NCBI GenBank assembly: GCA_902801565.1
Contig: CADCIX010000005.1
Coordinates: 16,020-80,019 of the forward strand
Length of the DNA stretch: 64,000 bases
Origin: an uncultured Veillonellaceae bacterium
GTDB lineage: Bacteria > Bacillota > Negativicutes > Selenomonadales > Selenomonadaceae
Reading direction: 5' to 3'
Shown here: piece by piece, positions 17,003 through 24,909 of the stretch
Numbering within the stretch: the first letter of the stretch is position 1
How the letters are laid out: every line of letters starts with the position of its first letter
Notes under the pieces: model-generated
The model's input: only the letters and a program-made list of their open reading frames with translations
The model's database searches: none
Told to the model about the DNA's origin: nothing
Program-made: the position numbers and the translations under genes

Positions 17003-17083
17003 AAGTACCAGATAACTGGCAAAACCGGGATGGTAACCCGGAACAGGCAACAAAAAAGACCTTCGGGGACGGAGGTCTTTTTT
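17003..17083 (+). ncRNA. Candidate ~80-nt small RNA or attenuated leader
   Basis: The transcript predicted from the promoter at 16968-16996 would contain a small CCAG/CTGG hairpin (about 17009-17020), a CCGGG/CCCGG hairpin (about 17023-17041) and then the terminator at 17052-17083. There is no ORF. It could be a small RNA, or a riboswitch-like leader whose terminator guards the downstream gene at 17203, which however has its own promoter. I do not recognise a known riboswitch consensus. Together with the small peptide it occupies the 473-bp gap after flagellin 3. Confidence 0.5.
17052..17083. terminator. Bidirectional intrinsic terminator
   Basis: AAAAAAGACCT (17052-17062) pairs perfectly with AGGTCTTTTTT (17073-17083) around a 10-nt loop, giving a U-tract in both directions. 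Confidence 0.88.
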
Positions 17084-17121
17084 GTTTGCGAAATTTGAAG
17101 CACTTCTGGGAAACGTCAATT

Positions 17122-17164
17122 GGAAGATTTTGCCTTTGGCAAAATTTGAACAATGCGTTATAAT
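17122..17164 (+). repeat. 43-bp promoter-bearing repeat, copy 1
   Basis: This segment is identical, except for one base (17155 versus 43430), to 43397-43439. Both copies end with the TATAAT box of a consensus promoter. Copy 1 is intergenic and drives the gene at 17203. Confidence 0.9.
17136..17164 (+). promoter_or_regulatory. Sigma-A promoter of the EF2563-family gene
   Basis: TTGGCA (17136-17141), 17 bases, TATAAT (17159-17164). The predicted start near 17171 leaves a leader of about 32 nt before the ATG at 17203. Confidence 0.8.
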
Positions 17165-17202
17165 GGTTCCATGGATTTCACAGCGAAATGGAGCGAAACG
17201 AC

Positions 17203-18039
17203 ATGAAGCGATTGGTTGTCATCCGGGGTGGCGGGGAGCTGGCCACTGCTGCCGCTATTTATCTGCACAAATCCGGCTTTCGGGTGCTGATGCTGGAGAA
17301 GGCGCAGCCTACCTCGACGCGCCGGGAGGTGTCCTTTGCCGATGCCGCCTATGACGGGAAGAAGGTGGTTGCCCGCGTGACCTGCAGCAGGGAGGATGAT
17401 CCAAAGACTGCGGAGAAGCGTCTCAAGGCGGGGGAGGTCATCCTGATGGTGGACCCCAAGGGGAAGCACATCCCCTATTTCAAGCCCAAAGTGGTTCTCG
17501 ATGGCATCATGGCCCATGAGAACAAGGGAACCTCCCGGGATATGGCGGAGCATACCCTTGCTCTTGGCCCAGGCTTCTGCGCCGGGCGGGATGTGGATGC
17601 GGTCATCGAGACCATGCGGGGGCACAATCTGGGAAAGATCATCTACGAGGGCTATTCCTACCGCGACCAGGGGAAGCTCAGCCTGGTGGATGCCGCGGGT
17701 GCCGTAGGCCAGATTCTCTTTTCTCCAGAGGAGGGAACCTTTGAGGGGCTGCAGAACATTTCCTATCGGATACGGCGGGATGAGCCTGTGGCGAGGATCC
17801 GCCGGGAGGATGGAGAGGTGATCGGGATCCGGGCGAAGATCGACGGCGTTCTTCGGGGAATCCTGCACAGCGGATGCCCTGTGAAGAAGGGACAGAAAAT
17901 CGTCGACGTCAATCCCGTCATGAGCCGCGAGGAGTGCTTCACAATGACCGACAAGGCCCGCTGCGTTGCCGGTTCCGTCCTGCAGGCGGTCATGGCATGG
18001 GAAAGCAAGAAGCGCAAGCGTATCACCTTTGATTTTTGA
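17203..18039 (+). CDS. yqeB: EF2563-family selenium-dependent molybdenum hydroxylase system protein (YqeB)
   Basis: This 278-aa protein belongs to the EF2563/YqeB family, linked by genome context to maturation of selenium-dependent molybdenum hydroxylases such as xanthine dehydrogenase; its reaction is not known. The N-terminus VVIRGGGELATAAAIYL looks like a Rossmann nucleotide-binding loop (GGGELAT), and a later segment (MAHENKGTSRDMAEHTLALG near 107-126) matches the family. The C-terminal third (GVLRGILHSG, KKGQKIVDVNP) resembles a biotinyl/lipoyl-like barrel. An in-frame ATG at 17188 exists, but the ATG at 17203 has GGAG at the correct distance. No other selenium or molybdenum genes are visible here. 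comFC begins 7 bases downstream. Confidence 0.8.
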   Translation: MKRLVVIRGGGELATAAAIYLHKSGFRVLMLEKAQPTSTRREVSFADAAYDGKKVVARVTCSREDDPKTAEKRLKAGEVILMVDPKGKHIPYFKPKVVLDGIMAHENKGTSRDMAEHTLALGPGFCAGRDVDAVIETMRGHNLGKIIYEGYSYRDQGKLSLVDAAGAVGQILFSPEEGTFEGLQNISYRIRRDEPVARIRREDGEVIGIRAKIDGVLRGILHSGCPVKKGQKIVDVNPVMSREECFTMTDKARCVAGSVLQAVMAWESKKRKRITFDF

Positions 18040-18046
18040 AATAACG

Positions 18047-18706
18047 ATGAAACTTTTGGATGAAATCGTGGATTTCCTGTATCCGCCCCATTGTCCGAAA
18101 TGCGATGCCTATGTTGAGGCACGGGGCGCATGGTGCAGCAGTTGTCTGCAAGAGACGGCCCATGTTCAGTGCCTTCCCATTTCCGTGGAGCTTGCGAAAC
18201 TGCTGGAGGGAGGCGCATGGGCCTTGGGCCACTACCGCGGGGGATTGCAGATGCTCATACGCGGCTTGAAGTATCAGGGGAGGAAGGAGAATCTTCCTTA
18301 TCTCCGGACCTTCTTGCAGGCCTGCCAGGGGGAGATGGGCATGCTCCACGAGGGCATGGTCGCGGTTCCCGTTCCCTTGCATCCTGAAAAAGAGAGGCAG
18401 AGGGGCTTCAATCAGGTGGAGCTGATTTTCAAGGAATGGCTGCAGGGGCAGGGGATTCCCATGGAAAGGCTGCTTTGCCGATCAAGGCCCACGAGGGCAC
18501 AGTACGGGCTTTCGGCAGCGGAGCGCAAAAGCAATCTGAAGCATGCCTTTTCCCTGGCGGAGGGCGCGGAGGTGAGGGGGAAGGACATTCTCCTCGTGGA
18601 TGATATCATGACCACGGGGACCACCTTCCATATGTGCGCCGAAGAATTGAAAAGAGCCGGAGCGGCAAGGATACTTGGGCTGGTTTTGGCCAGCGACCGA
18701 ACATAA
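18047..18706 (+). CDS. comFC: ComF family phosphoribosyltransferase-like protein
   Basis: This is a 219-aa ComFC/GntX family protein. The N-terminus carries a zinc-finger-like pair CPKCDAY (near residue 15) and CSSC (near 31), and the C-terminus holds the PRPP-binding loop of type I phosphoribosyltransferases, LLVDDIMTTGTT, near residues 182-193. ComFC acts in natural transformation, helping to process incoming single-stranded DNA. The frame is open upstream to 17966, but the ATG at 18047 gives the conserved MKLLDEIVDFLYPPHCP start. comFA and comFB, its partners in Bacillus, are not present here. In Bacillus comFC lies next to yvyF and flgM; here ilvBN is placed between them. Confidence 0.85.
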   Translation: MKLLDEIVDFLYPPHCPKCDAYVEARGAWCSSCLQETAHVQCLPISVELAKLLEGGAWALGHYRGGLQMLIRGLKYQGRKENLPYLRTFLQACQGEMGMLHEGMVAVPVPLHPEKERQRGFNQVELIFKEWLQGQGIPMERLLCRSRPTRAQYGLSAAERKSNLKHAFSLAEGAEVRGKDILLVDDIMTTGTTFHMCAEELKRAGAARILGLVLASDRT

Positions 18707-18709
18707 AGA

Positions 18710-18738
18710 TTGCCAGCCGCTCCCTGAATTGATATAAT
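18710..18738 (+). promoter_or_regulatory. Sigma-A promoter of ilvBN
   Basis: TTGCCA (18710-18715), 17 bases, TATAAT (18733-18738). The leader of about 50 nt is too short for a T-box or leader-peptide attenuator, and none is visible. Confidence 0.8.
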
Positions 18739-18792
18739 ATGTTATCTTTGGATTTTTTGTATGGAAGTGTTTGCCTTGAGGAGGTTTTTTGT

Positions 18793-20487
18793 TTGCGGAT
18801 GAATGGTGCCCAGGCTGTCTTGGAAAGCCTGAAGAAAGAGGGCGTCGATATCGTGTTCGGCTATCCGGGCGGTGTTGTGCTGAAGCTCTACGATGAATTG
18901 TACAAGATGAAGTTCCCCCATATCCTCACAGGCCATGAGCAGGGGGCCGTGCATGCGGCGGACGGCTATGCCCGCGCCACGGGGAAGGTGGGGGTGGTCT
19001 TTGCCACCTCGGGGCCCGGCGCGGCAAATCTCATCACCGGGATTGCGACGGCGAATATGGATTCCGTGCCCCTGGTCTGCATCACGGGGCAGGTGGCGAA
19101 TCCCGCCATCGGCAAGGACTCCTTTCAGGAGGTGGATGTCTGCGGCATCACGACGCCCATCACGAAGCACAATTATCTGGTCAAGGACGTGAGGGATCTG
19201 CCCCGCGTCATCAAGGAGGCATTCTTCATCGCCAGGACAGGGCGCCCGGGCCCTGTTTCCATTGATGTGGCGGCGGACGTGTTCAACACGGAGTTCGATT
19301 ATGCATATCCCGAAACCGTCAAATTGCGGGGCTATACGGGAGACTATACCGGCGATCCCGCTGAAATCGATGGGGTCATGGAGGCCATCGGGCGGGCGAA
19401 GAAGCCCCTGGTGTTTTTCGGTGGCGGCGTAACTTCCTCCAACACTTCGGAGGAACTTCGCGCCATCGTGGAGCGTCTGGGAGTGCCCAGCACGAGCACC
19501 ATCATGGGGCTTGGATGCGTTGCATCAGGCATGAAGGGCTTCCTTGGCTTTGCGGGCATGCACGGCTCCTATGGGGCGAATATGGCCATTCAGGAATGCG
19601 ACCTTCTGCTCTGCATCGGCATGAGGTTCAGTGACCGCGTGACGGGTCGGGTGGCGGATTTTGCCCCGAAGGCGATGATCGTGCATTTCGAGCTGGATCC
19701 CGCTGAGGTCAACAAGAACGTTTCGGCAGACTACCGTGTTCTGGGGGATCTGCGCTGGTCCCTGCCCATCCTGCGGGAGAGGCTGGAGGCATCGGGGGCA
19801 GACTATCCTGCGAAGTATGCGGACTGGCTCAAGCATGTCATGGAGGTTGCGGCGGAGCATCCCTTTTCCTATCAGCAGGAAGGGGATGCCATCAAGCCCG
19901 GGGCATTGATCCGGAAGATCAGCGGCCTGATGGACGAGAATACCATTGCCGTCACGGATGTGGGGCAGCACCAGATGTGGGCGGCCCAGTTCTATGCGGC
20001 GAAGAAGCCGCGCCAGTTCCTGACCTCCGGGGGCCTCGGCACCATGGGCTACGGACTTCCTGCCGCCATGGGGGCGAAAATCGGCTGTCCGGACAAGAAG
20101 GTGGTGCTGTTCACAGGGGATGGCAGCATCATGATGAACTGCCAGGAATTTGCCACCATTGCCGACCATGATATCGATGTTAAGGTCGTGATTTTCGAGA
20201 ACCACCTGCTGGGGATGGTTGGCCAGTGGCAGCGGCTGTTCTACAACCACCATTACTCTGCCTCCGAGCTCAAGGGCAAGCGGGATTTCGTGAAGCTTGC
20301 CGAGGCCATGGGCCTTCGCGGCTATCGTCTGGAGAAGGCAGAGGAAATCGAGACGCGTCTGCCGGAAATCCTTGCGGAGCCGGGCCCGGCGGTCATTGAC
20401 TGCATCGTGCCTCAGGAGGAGAATGTCCTTCCCATGGTGCCGGGAGGAAAACGGCTGGACCAGATGGTGCTGGGGGAGGATGCATGA
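18793..20487 (+). CDS. ilvB: Acetolactate synthase large (catalytic) subunit
   Basis: The enzyme condenses two pyruvates to acetolactate, or pyruvate with 2-oxobutyrate, the first common step of branched-chain amino acid synthesis. It needs thiamine diphosphate, Mg2+ and FAD. The N-terminal pyrimidine-binding domain has GYPGG and the catalytic Glu in GHEQGAVHAADGYAR; the central FAD domain follows; the C-terminal ThDP motif is GDGSIMMN with the distal N in FENH. The AGGAGG at 18779-18784 is 8 bases before a TTG at 18793 and 14 before an ATG at 18799, so TTG is the better start; an ATG at 18739 lies inside the promoter -10 region and is excluded. At about 564 aa it is full-length. The small subunit overlaps its stop by 4 bases. 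Confidence 0.93.
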   Translation: MRMNGAQAVLESLKKEGVDIVFGYPGGVVLKLYDELYKMKFPHILTGHEQGAVHAADGYARATGKVGVVFATSGPGAANLITGIATANMDSVPLVCITGQVANPAIGKDSFQEVDVCGITTPITKHNYLVKDVRDLPRVIKEAFFIARTGRPGPVSIDVAADVFNTEFDYAYPETVKLRGYTGDYTGDPAEIDGVMEAIGRAKKPLVFFGGGVTSSNTSEELRAIVERLGVPSTSTIMGLGCVASGMKGFLGFAGMHGSYGANMAIQECDLLLCIGMRFSDRVTGRVADFAPKAMIVHFELDPAEVNKNVSADYRVLGDLRWSLPILRERLEASGADYPAKYADWLKHVMEVAAEHPFSYQQEGDAIKPGALIRKISGLMDENTIAVTDVGQHQMWAAQFYAAKKPRQFLTSGGLGTMGYGLPAAMGAKIGCPDKKVVLFTGDGSIMMNCQEFATIADHDIDVKVVIFENHLLGMVGQWQRLFYNHHYSASELKGKRDFVKLAEAMGLRGYRLEKAEEIETRLPEILAEPGPAVIDCIVPQEENVLPMVPGGKRLDQMVLGEDA

Positions 20488-20990
20488 TGATGGAAAAATA
20501 TTTACTTGCCGTGCTGGTGGACAACAAGCCGGGTGTTCTGACCCATGTGTCGGGGCTCATCAGCCGCCGCGCCTTCAACATTGAGAGCATCTCGGCGGGA
20601 TACACGGAGGAGCCTTCCGTCACCCGCATCAATATCGTGGTCTCCGTGGAGTCGGAGAACGAGCTGGACCAGGTGGTGAACCAGCTCTCGAAGCTCATCG
20701 ATGTCATCAAGATCGTGAACCTCAGCAAGGCACCCTCCATCGAGCGGGAGCTCGTGATGATCAAGGTACGGGCCACGAAGAAGGACCGGGCAGATTTGGT
20801 GAACATCGTCGATATCTTCCGCGCCAATATCGTGGACATCACACAGGAGAATGTCGTCATTGAGCTCACGGGGCACCAGGCGAAGATCGATGCCATTTGC
20901 GAGGTGCTTTCCGAGTACGAGATCGTGGAGATTGCACGGACCGGGGCGATTGCACTTTCCCGCGGGCCGGTTCCCGTGAAGCGCATGTGA
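20484..20990 (+). CDS. ilvN: Acetolactate synthase small (regulatory) subunit
   Basis: This 168-aa protein has the N-terminal ACT domain typical of IlvN/IlvH (LAVLVDNKPGVLTHVSGL, then RRAFNIESIS near 29-38), which binds valine and confers feedback inhibition, followed by the C-terminal ALS_ss_C domain (about 80-160). It partners with the catalytic subunit encoded just upstream, whose stop codon overlaps its start in an ATGA. No other ilv or leu genes follow, so the rest of the pathway is elsewhere. It is sometimes named ilvH. Confidence 0.92.
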   Translation: MMMEKYLLAVLVDNKPGVLTHVSGLISRRAFNIESISAGYTEEPSVTRINIVVSVESENELDQVVNQLSKLIDVIKIVNLSKAPSIERELVMIKVRATKKDRADLVNIVDIFRANIVDITQENVVIELTGHQAKIDAICEVLSEYEIVEIARTGAIALSRGPVPVKRM

Positions 20991-21122
20991 GAAAAATTTA
21001 TTTCATCCATAAAGAGGAATTTTCCTGTTTGTGGCGAAACTATATCCTAGGATTTGTTTGAAGATTCAAGACTGTGTATTGAATGGCGTATACAACCCAT
21101 GACAGAAAGGACTGTTGCTGAA

Positions 21123-21548
21123 ATGGCTGGCAAAATCAAGAACTGTCCCAATTGCGGCAAACTCTATGCGGAGATTGGAAGGAAGATGTGCCCGGATTGT
21201 TATGACAAGGAACTGGAAAAGGAAGGTGATGTCATAGCCTACGTCCGTGAGCACAAGGGGGCAAAGATCCCGGAAATCGTCAAGGAAACAGGCGCCAATG
21301 AGACGATGATCAAGCGCCTGATCCGTGAGGGAAGATTCGAGCAGGTCGGCATCAAGATGACCTATCCCTGCGAGAAGTGCGGGGAGCCCATCATTACCGG
21401 AAAGCTGTGCCAGAACTGCCAGGAGAAGATAAGGAATGATCTTCAGGCCACGCAGTCCAAGGCTGTGGCCGCAAAGCAGATGGCGAAGGCTGCGGCTCCC
21501 AAGCCGCAGTCAAAGGGCAAGGGGATGTACTCCCTGAAGAACCGTTGA
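21123..21548 (+). CDS. yvyF: YvyF-like flagellar operon protein with zinc-binding motifs
   Basis: This protein of about 141 aa matches the flagellar operon protein family TIGR03826 (YvyF of Bacillus). It has an N-terminal zinc-ribbon-like pair CPNCGKLY and CPDC (near residues 8-30), a helix-turn-helix-like middle (IPEIVKETGANETMIKRLIR, near 49-68), and a second Cys pair CEKCGEP and CQNCQEK (near 82-105). The Lys/Ala-rich tail is disordered-looking. A regulatory role in late flagellar expression is likely but unproven. The frame is open to 21054; ATG 21099 is an alternative start. It precedes flgM as in Bacillus but is separated from it by a terminator (21645-21674). Confidence 0.75.
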   Translation: MAGKIKNCPNCGKLYAEIGRKMCPDCYDKELEKEGDVIAYVREHKGAKIPEIVKETGANETMIKRLIREGRFEQVGIKMTYPCEKCGEPIITGKLCQNCQEKIRNDLQATQSKAVAAKQMAKAAAPKPQSKGKGMYSLKNR

Positions 21549-21644
21549 CGCAAGGAATCCTCATTTCCCGATGAAAAGGCAAAAAACGCAGGAATCGGGA
21601 GATATTCGAAGATAATCCGAGAAAATTGGCGAAAATAACCAGAG

Positions 21645-21674
21645 GGCAGGAGTTAAGTCTCCTGTCTTTTTTTT
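21645..21674 (+). terminator. Intrinsic terminator between yvyF and flgM
   Basis: An 8-bp stem (21645-21652 with 21659-21666, one G-U pair) with a 6-nt loop is followed by eight T residues. It uncouples flgM and the downstream flagellar genes from yvyF. Confidence 0.85.
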
Positions 21675-21765
21675 CGATAAAAAGATTGAAGGAAAAGGAA
21701 GTCCTATTCGTTCGAACAGAATCGAAAATGAAATGCAACAGCAATCACAACAGGTGGTGACGATC

Positions 21766-22044
21766 GTGTATATCAACAATAACATTCAGTCCCTGGCGGG
21801 AGCGTATGCAGTGAACACGGCATCTTCTGCAAAGCGGCCACGTGCGCAGGAGCAGGTTTCTTTCCGGGATGAGGTGCATCTTTCCAGTGAGGCGCAGTCT
21901 TTCCGGAGCATGCTCCAGGAACTCAAGAACATGGATGATGTCCGCCAGGACAAGGTGGATTTCTATACTGCGGCCATTGAGGGCGGCAACTATGATGTGT
22001 CGGCGGCGAACATCGCCAGCCGGATGCTGGCGAACCGTTTCTGA
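21766..22044 (+). CDS. flgM: FlgM anti-sigma-28 factor
   Basis: This 92-aa protein fits FlgM, which binds and holds sigma-28 until the hook-basal body is complete and is then exported to release late genes. The C-terminal helical half (about 38-92) has the family pattern VHLSSEAQSF, then VRQDKVDFYTAAIEGGNYDV and a final ASRMLANRF. The start is GTG at 21766, 8 bases after AGGTGG; the longer frame from 21733 begins inside the Shine-Dalgarno region. It heads the cluster flgM-flgN-flgK-flgL. The sigma-28 promoters before the flagellin genes are its expected indirect targets. The sigma-28 gene itself is not in this window. Confidence 0.88.
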   Translation: MYINNNIQSLAGAYAVNTASSAKRPRAQEQVSFRDEVHLSSEAQSFRSMLQELKNMDDVRQDKVDFYTAAIEGGNYDVSAANIASRMLANRF

Positions 22045-22064
22045 GGCAGGAGGCATAGGGTTTT

Positions 22065-22550
22065 ATGTGGCAGGAACTCATGACGGTTTTGCAGCAACTG
22101 AACAAGGAATACGGTGCGCTGCGCTCTCTCGGAGAGGAGAAGCATCGCCTTCTGGTCTCGGTCAATCTGGCGGAACTGGAAGGCCTCCTGAAGAAGGAGA
22201 GCCAGCATGCAGCGCGCATCGCTGAAATGGAAGCCCGCAGGAAGAAAGTCCTTGCGAAACTGGCGGGACTGGAAAAGAAGCTCCGCCCGGACATGAAGAT
22301 GGCAGAGCTCTTTTCTGCTGTATCGAACCCGCAGACGAGGGCATCCCTGGAGAAAGTCCACAAGGAGCTCAGCGAGCAGGTGGAGGCTGTGGTGCGGCAG
22401 AACGAGATCAATTCAATCCTCGTCCATGGGGCGCTGAACGCAGTGAACGTGAAGCTGAACCGGGTGGGGGGCGCCAAAGTGGAGCCGGCCTATGGCCAGG
22501 GCGGCAAGGATGTTGTCAGCCATCGCAAGAACTTTGAGTTCCGGGCATGA
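22065..22550 (+). CDS. flgN: FlgN family export chaperone
   Basis: This 161-aa, mostly alpha-helical protein has the FlgN layout: helices with heptad character over about 1-60 (LMTVLQQLNKEYGALRSLGE) and 65-130, then a polar tail. FlgN binds the C-termini of the hook-filament junction proteins FlgK and FlgL and delivers them to the flagellar export apparatus. Position directly upstream of flgK supports the call. It follows flgM by 20 bases and has AGGAGG in its upstream region (about 22047-22052). A second protein of similar type follows immediately. Confidence 0.8.
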   Translation: MWQELMTVLQQLNKEYGALRSLGEEKHRLLVSVNLAELEGLLKKESQHAARIAEMEARRKKVLAKLAGLEKKLRPDMKMAELFSAVSNPQTRASLEKVHKELSEQVEAVVRQNEINSILVHGALNAVNVKLNRVGGAKVEPAYGQGGKDVVSHRKNFEFRA

Positions 22551-22581
22551 ACATGAATGAGAGGAAATAGGAAGGGTTTCA

Positions 22582-23049
22582 ATGGAAGAGGCAATCAGGC
22601 TCATTCGCCAGCAGATTCTCGTCTGCGCAAGGATCAACGAGCTGTTTGAGGCACTCAGGGAGGTTCTTCGGAAGAAAGCGGAGGGGAAGGCTCTCAGCAA
22701 TGCCGTGAAGCGCATGGAGGCGGTGTTTTCCGAGCTTTCCGGACTGGAGGATCAGCAGCGGGGATTTCTGGAGGCGCAGCAACAACGGAATATGATTGGC
22801 TTTGTGCAGGCGCAGCCCGCCTCGGTGGAGAGAGATGTGGCCATGCGCCTGCTTTCGCAACTTGGGGCGTGGCAGACGAGGCTTTCCCGGCAGTCCGTGA
22901 CGGCGAAGGAGCTTTTGCGGCACAGCAAGGAGTTCGTGGATTACCATATGAATGTCCTTTCCCAGACAAAGGCGGAGGCCACCTATGGCCCGCCGGGTGC
23001 CTCTGCGGGAGCCGGACGCGGTCCCAAGATGTTTGACGCGAATGTGTAG
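22582..23049 (+). CDS. Second FlgN-like helical protein
   Basis: This 155-aa protein is highly helical and charged, with heptad-like Leu spacing over residues 1-60 and 85-125, and a glycine/alanine-rich C-terminus. It lies between flgN and flgK with no promoter or terminator in the gaps. Size, composition and position suggest a second FlgN-type chaperone, so FlgK and FlgL might each have a dedicated one. Sequence similarity to the first FlgN is weak by eye, so the family assignment is tentative. Confidence 0.55.
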   Translation: MEEAIRLIRQQILVCARINELFEALREVLRKKAEGKALSNAVKRMEAVFSELSGLEDQQRGFLEAQQQRNMIGFVQAQPASVERDVAMRLLSQLGAWQTRLSRQSVTAKELLRHSKEFVDYHMNVLSQTKAEATYGPPGASAGAGRGPKMFDANV

Positions 23050-23097
23050 AAATGACAGTAATGGATACAGTTTGATACAGAAAGATGAGGGATGAAT

Positions 23098-24879
23098 ATG
23101 CGGTCCACCTTTGCAGGCTTGAATACCATGGTGCGGGGCATCAATATGAACCAGTTGTCCCAGCAGACCGTGGGTCACAATATCACCAATGCGGATACGG
23201 ACGGGTACTCCCGCCAGAGTGTGAACCTTGGGGCAACCCGCGCTCAGGAGCACGGCTCTGTCTATGGGAATGTCCTGGTGGGGACGGGGGTGGATGCCCT
23301 TTCCCTGACCCGTGCCCGGGATATCTATGCGGACCGGCAGTATTGGTCGGAGAACTCTCCCAAGTCTTACTATGAGGCCCGCGCCAAGGAATACGACAAA
23401 TTGGAGGCAATCTTCAACGATACGGTGGAGGGCATTGAGAGCGCCTTGGGGGATTTCTTCAAGTCCTGGCAGACGCTTTCCGTCTATGCCAGCGACTCCA
23501 GTGCCCGGGTTTCCGTGCTGGAGCATGGGAAGGTCTTTGCCGACAAGATCCATTCCACAGCGAAGGAGCTTCAGGAGCAGATTGAGGCGAATTACGAGGA
23601 TATCCGCATGAATGTGGGCAAGGTCAACGAAATGCTGGAGAATATGGTGGAGCTCAACAAGAGCATCATGGGCGCAGAGGCGACGGGAGCTTCCGCCAAT
23701 GATCTCAGGGACCAGCGGGATCTTTTGGTGGACAGTATTTCAAGCTTTGTCAACGTCAATGTCTACGAGAGCAACGATGGCATGTATTCCCTTGTCTCCA
23801 ACGGGGTTTCCTTGGTGAACGGCATCAACCATCTGACACTGGAGATGTCGGCGCCCATCGCAAATGCGGACTATGGCATCAATGACTACTCCATACTCAT
23901 CAAGGAGGCGCAGATTGCCTACCAGCCTCTCAGCGGTTCCTTGAAGGCGGAGATGGATGCCATTGAAGAGGACAAGTCCTATATCGACCAGCTCTCCAAT
24001 ATGGCGGCATTCATGCTTTCCGACCTCAACGAGCAGCACCAGCAGGGGCATGGCATCGATACGACACGGACGGCGGGAACCAATTTCTTCGGCGACTCCA
24101 ATACCCAGTATGTATGGGATGCGGATACGAAGAGCCTGAAGTACACGAAGTACACAGAGTCGCTGGATACCATCGGATATAATTATACCGTGAAAGAGAA
24201 CAAGAATTACAAGGAAGGGGAGCCTAATTACTATTACGTGGAAGCGGCGTTGGATGAGACCAAGGGCACTGTGGCAAAGGATCCTACGGATTCCACTAAG
24301 GAACTGAAAGATGTGACGATGAAGAAAATCGAGATCATCAATACCCTTGCACTCAATACCCAGCTTACGGCTCCCAATGGCCAGCTTCTGATTGCGGCCA
24401 GCGGCTATGGCTATAAGCTGGGGGATGACGGGAAGCCCTATGCACAGACCCCGGGCGGTGACAAGGAGACGAACGGGATTGTTGAGAACAATGAAGGCGA
24501 CGGTGCCAACTCCGTTCTGGTGGAGACACTGTTCAACCTTGACATGACGAAGACGCCGAAGTATGACAAAGAAGCTACGGCGGCAGCCAACGAGGCGAAG
24601 CGCGCCATTGGGTCGATTTCCCTCAATGCGTACTACAACAAGGCAATGACAGAACTTGGAAGCAATGCAGAGGCCATGGATGCCAAGGTCAAGGCCCAGG
24701 ACGAGGTGGTGAGCCAGATTATCGAATGGCGGGAAACCACTGCAGGGGTCAACTGGAATGAGGAACTCACGAATATGATCATGTTCCAGCAGGGGTTCAG
24801 TGCATGTTCCAGGTGCCTTACGACCATGGATGAGATGCTGGACCGTCTCATCAACAGCACGGGCGTGGTAGGAAGATGA
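23098..24879 (+). CDS. flgK: Flagellar hook-associated protein 1 FlgK
   Basis: FlgK forms the first hook-filament junction ring. The N-terminus is typical (RSTFAGLNTMVRGINMNQLS, then HNITNADTDGYSRQSVNL), and the C-terminal D0 helix region (near 545-593) includes NWNEELTNMIMFQQGFSACS and ends VVGR. At 593 aa it is slightly longer than average, with extra sequence in the middle domain (about 330-500). An ATG at 23092 is also in frame, but the ATG at 23098 has GAGG 7 bases upstream. flgL follows closely, as in most species. Confidence 0.93.
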   Translation: MRSTFAGLNTMVRGINMNQLSQQTVGHNITNADTDGYSRQSVNLGATRAQEHGSVYGNVLVGTGVDALSLTRARDIYADRQYWSENSPKSYYEARAKEYDKLEAIFNDTVEGIESALGDFFKSWQTLSVYASDSSARVSVLEHGKVFADKIHSTAKELQEQIEANYEDIRMNVGKVNEMLENMVELNKSIMGAEATGASANDLRDQRDLLVDSISSFVNVNVYESNDGMYSLVSNGVSLVNGINHLTLEMSAPIANADYGINDYSILIKEAQIAYQPLSGSLKAEMDAIEEDKSYIDQLSNMAAFMLSDLNEQHQQGHGIDTTRTAGTNFFGDSNTQYVWDADTKSLKYTKYTESLDTIGYNYTVKENKNYKEGEPNYYYVEAALDETKGTVAKDPTDSTKELKDVTMKKIEIINTLALNTQLTAPNGQLLIAASGYGYKLGDDGKPYAQTPGGDKETNGIVENNEGDGANSVLVETLFNLDMTKTPKYDKEATAAANEAKRAIGSISLNAYYNKAMTELGSNAEAMDAKVKAQDEVVSQIIEWRETTAGVNWNEELTNMIMFQQGFSACSRCLTTMDEMLDRLINSTGVVGR

Positions 24880-24909
24880 TAATTTGATGGGAAAGGCCAG
24901 GTGGGCATG

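Noticed and set aside
17003..17050. Possible riboswitch aptamer upstream of the EF2563-family gene
   Set aside because: I could not match it to the c-di-GMP, fluoride, mini-ykkC or other consensus I know; it was kept only as an unclassified RNA.
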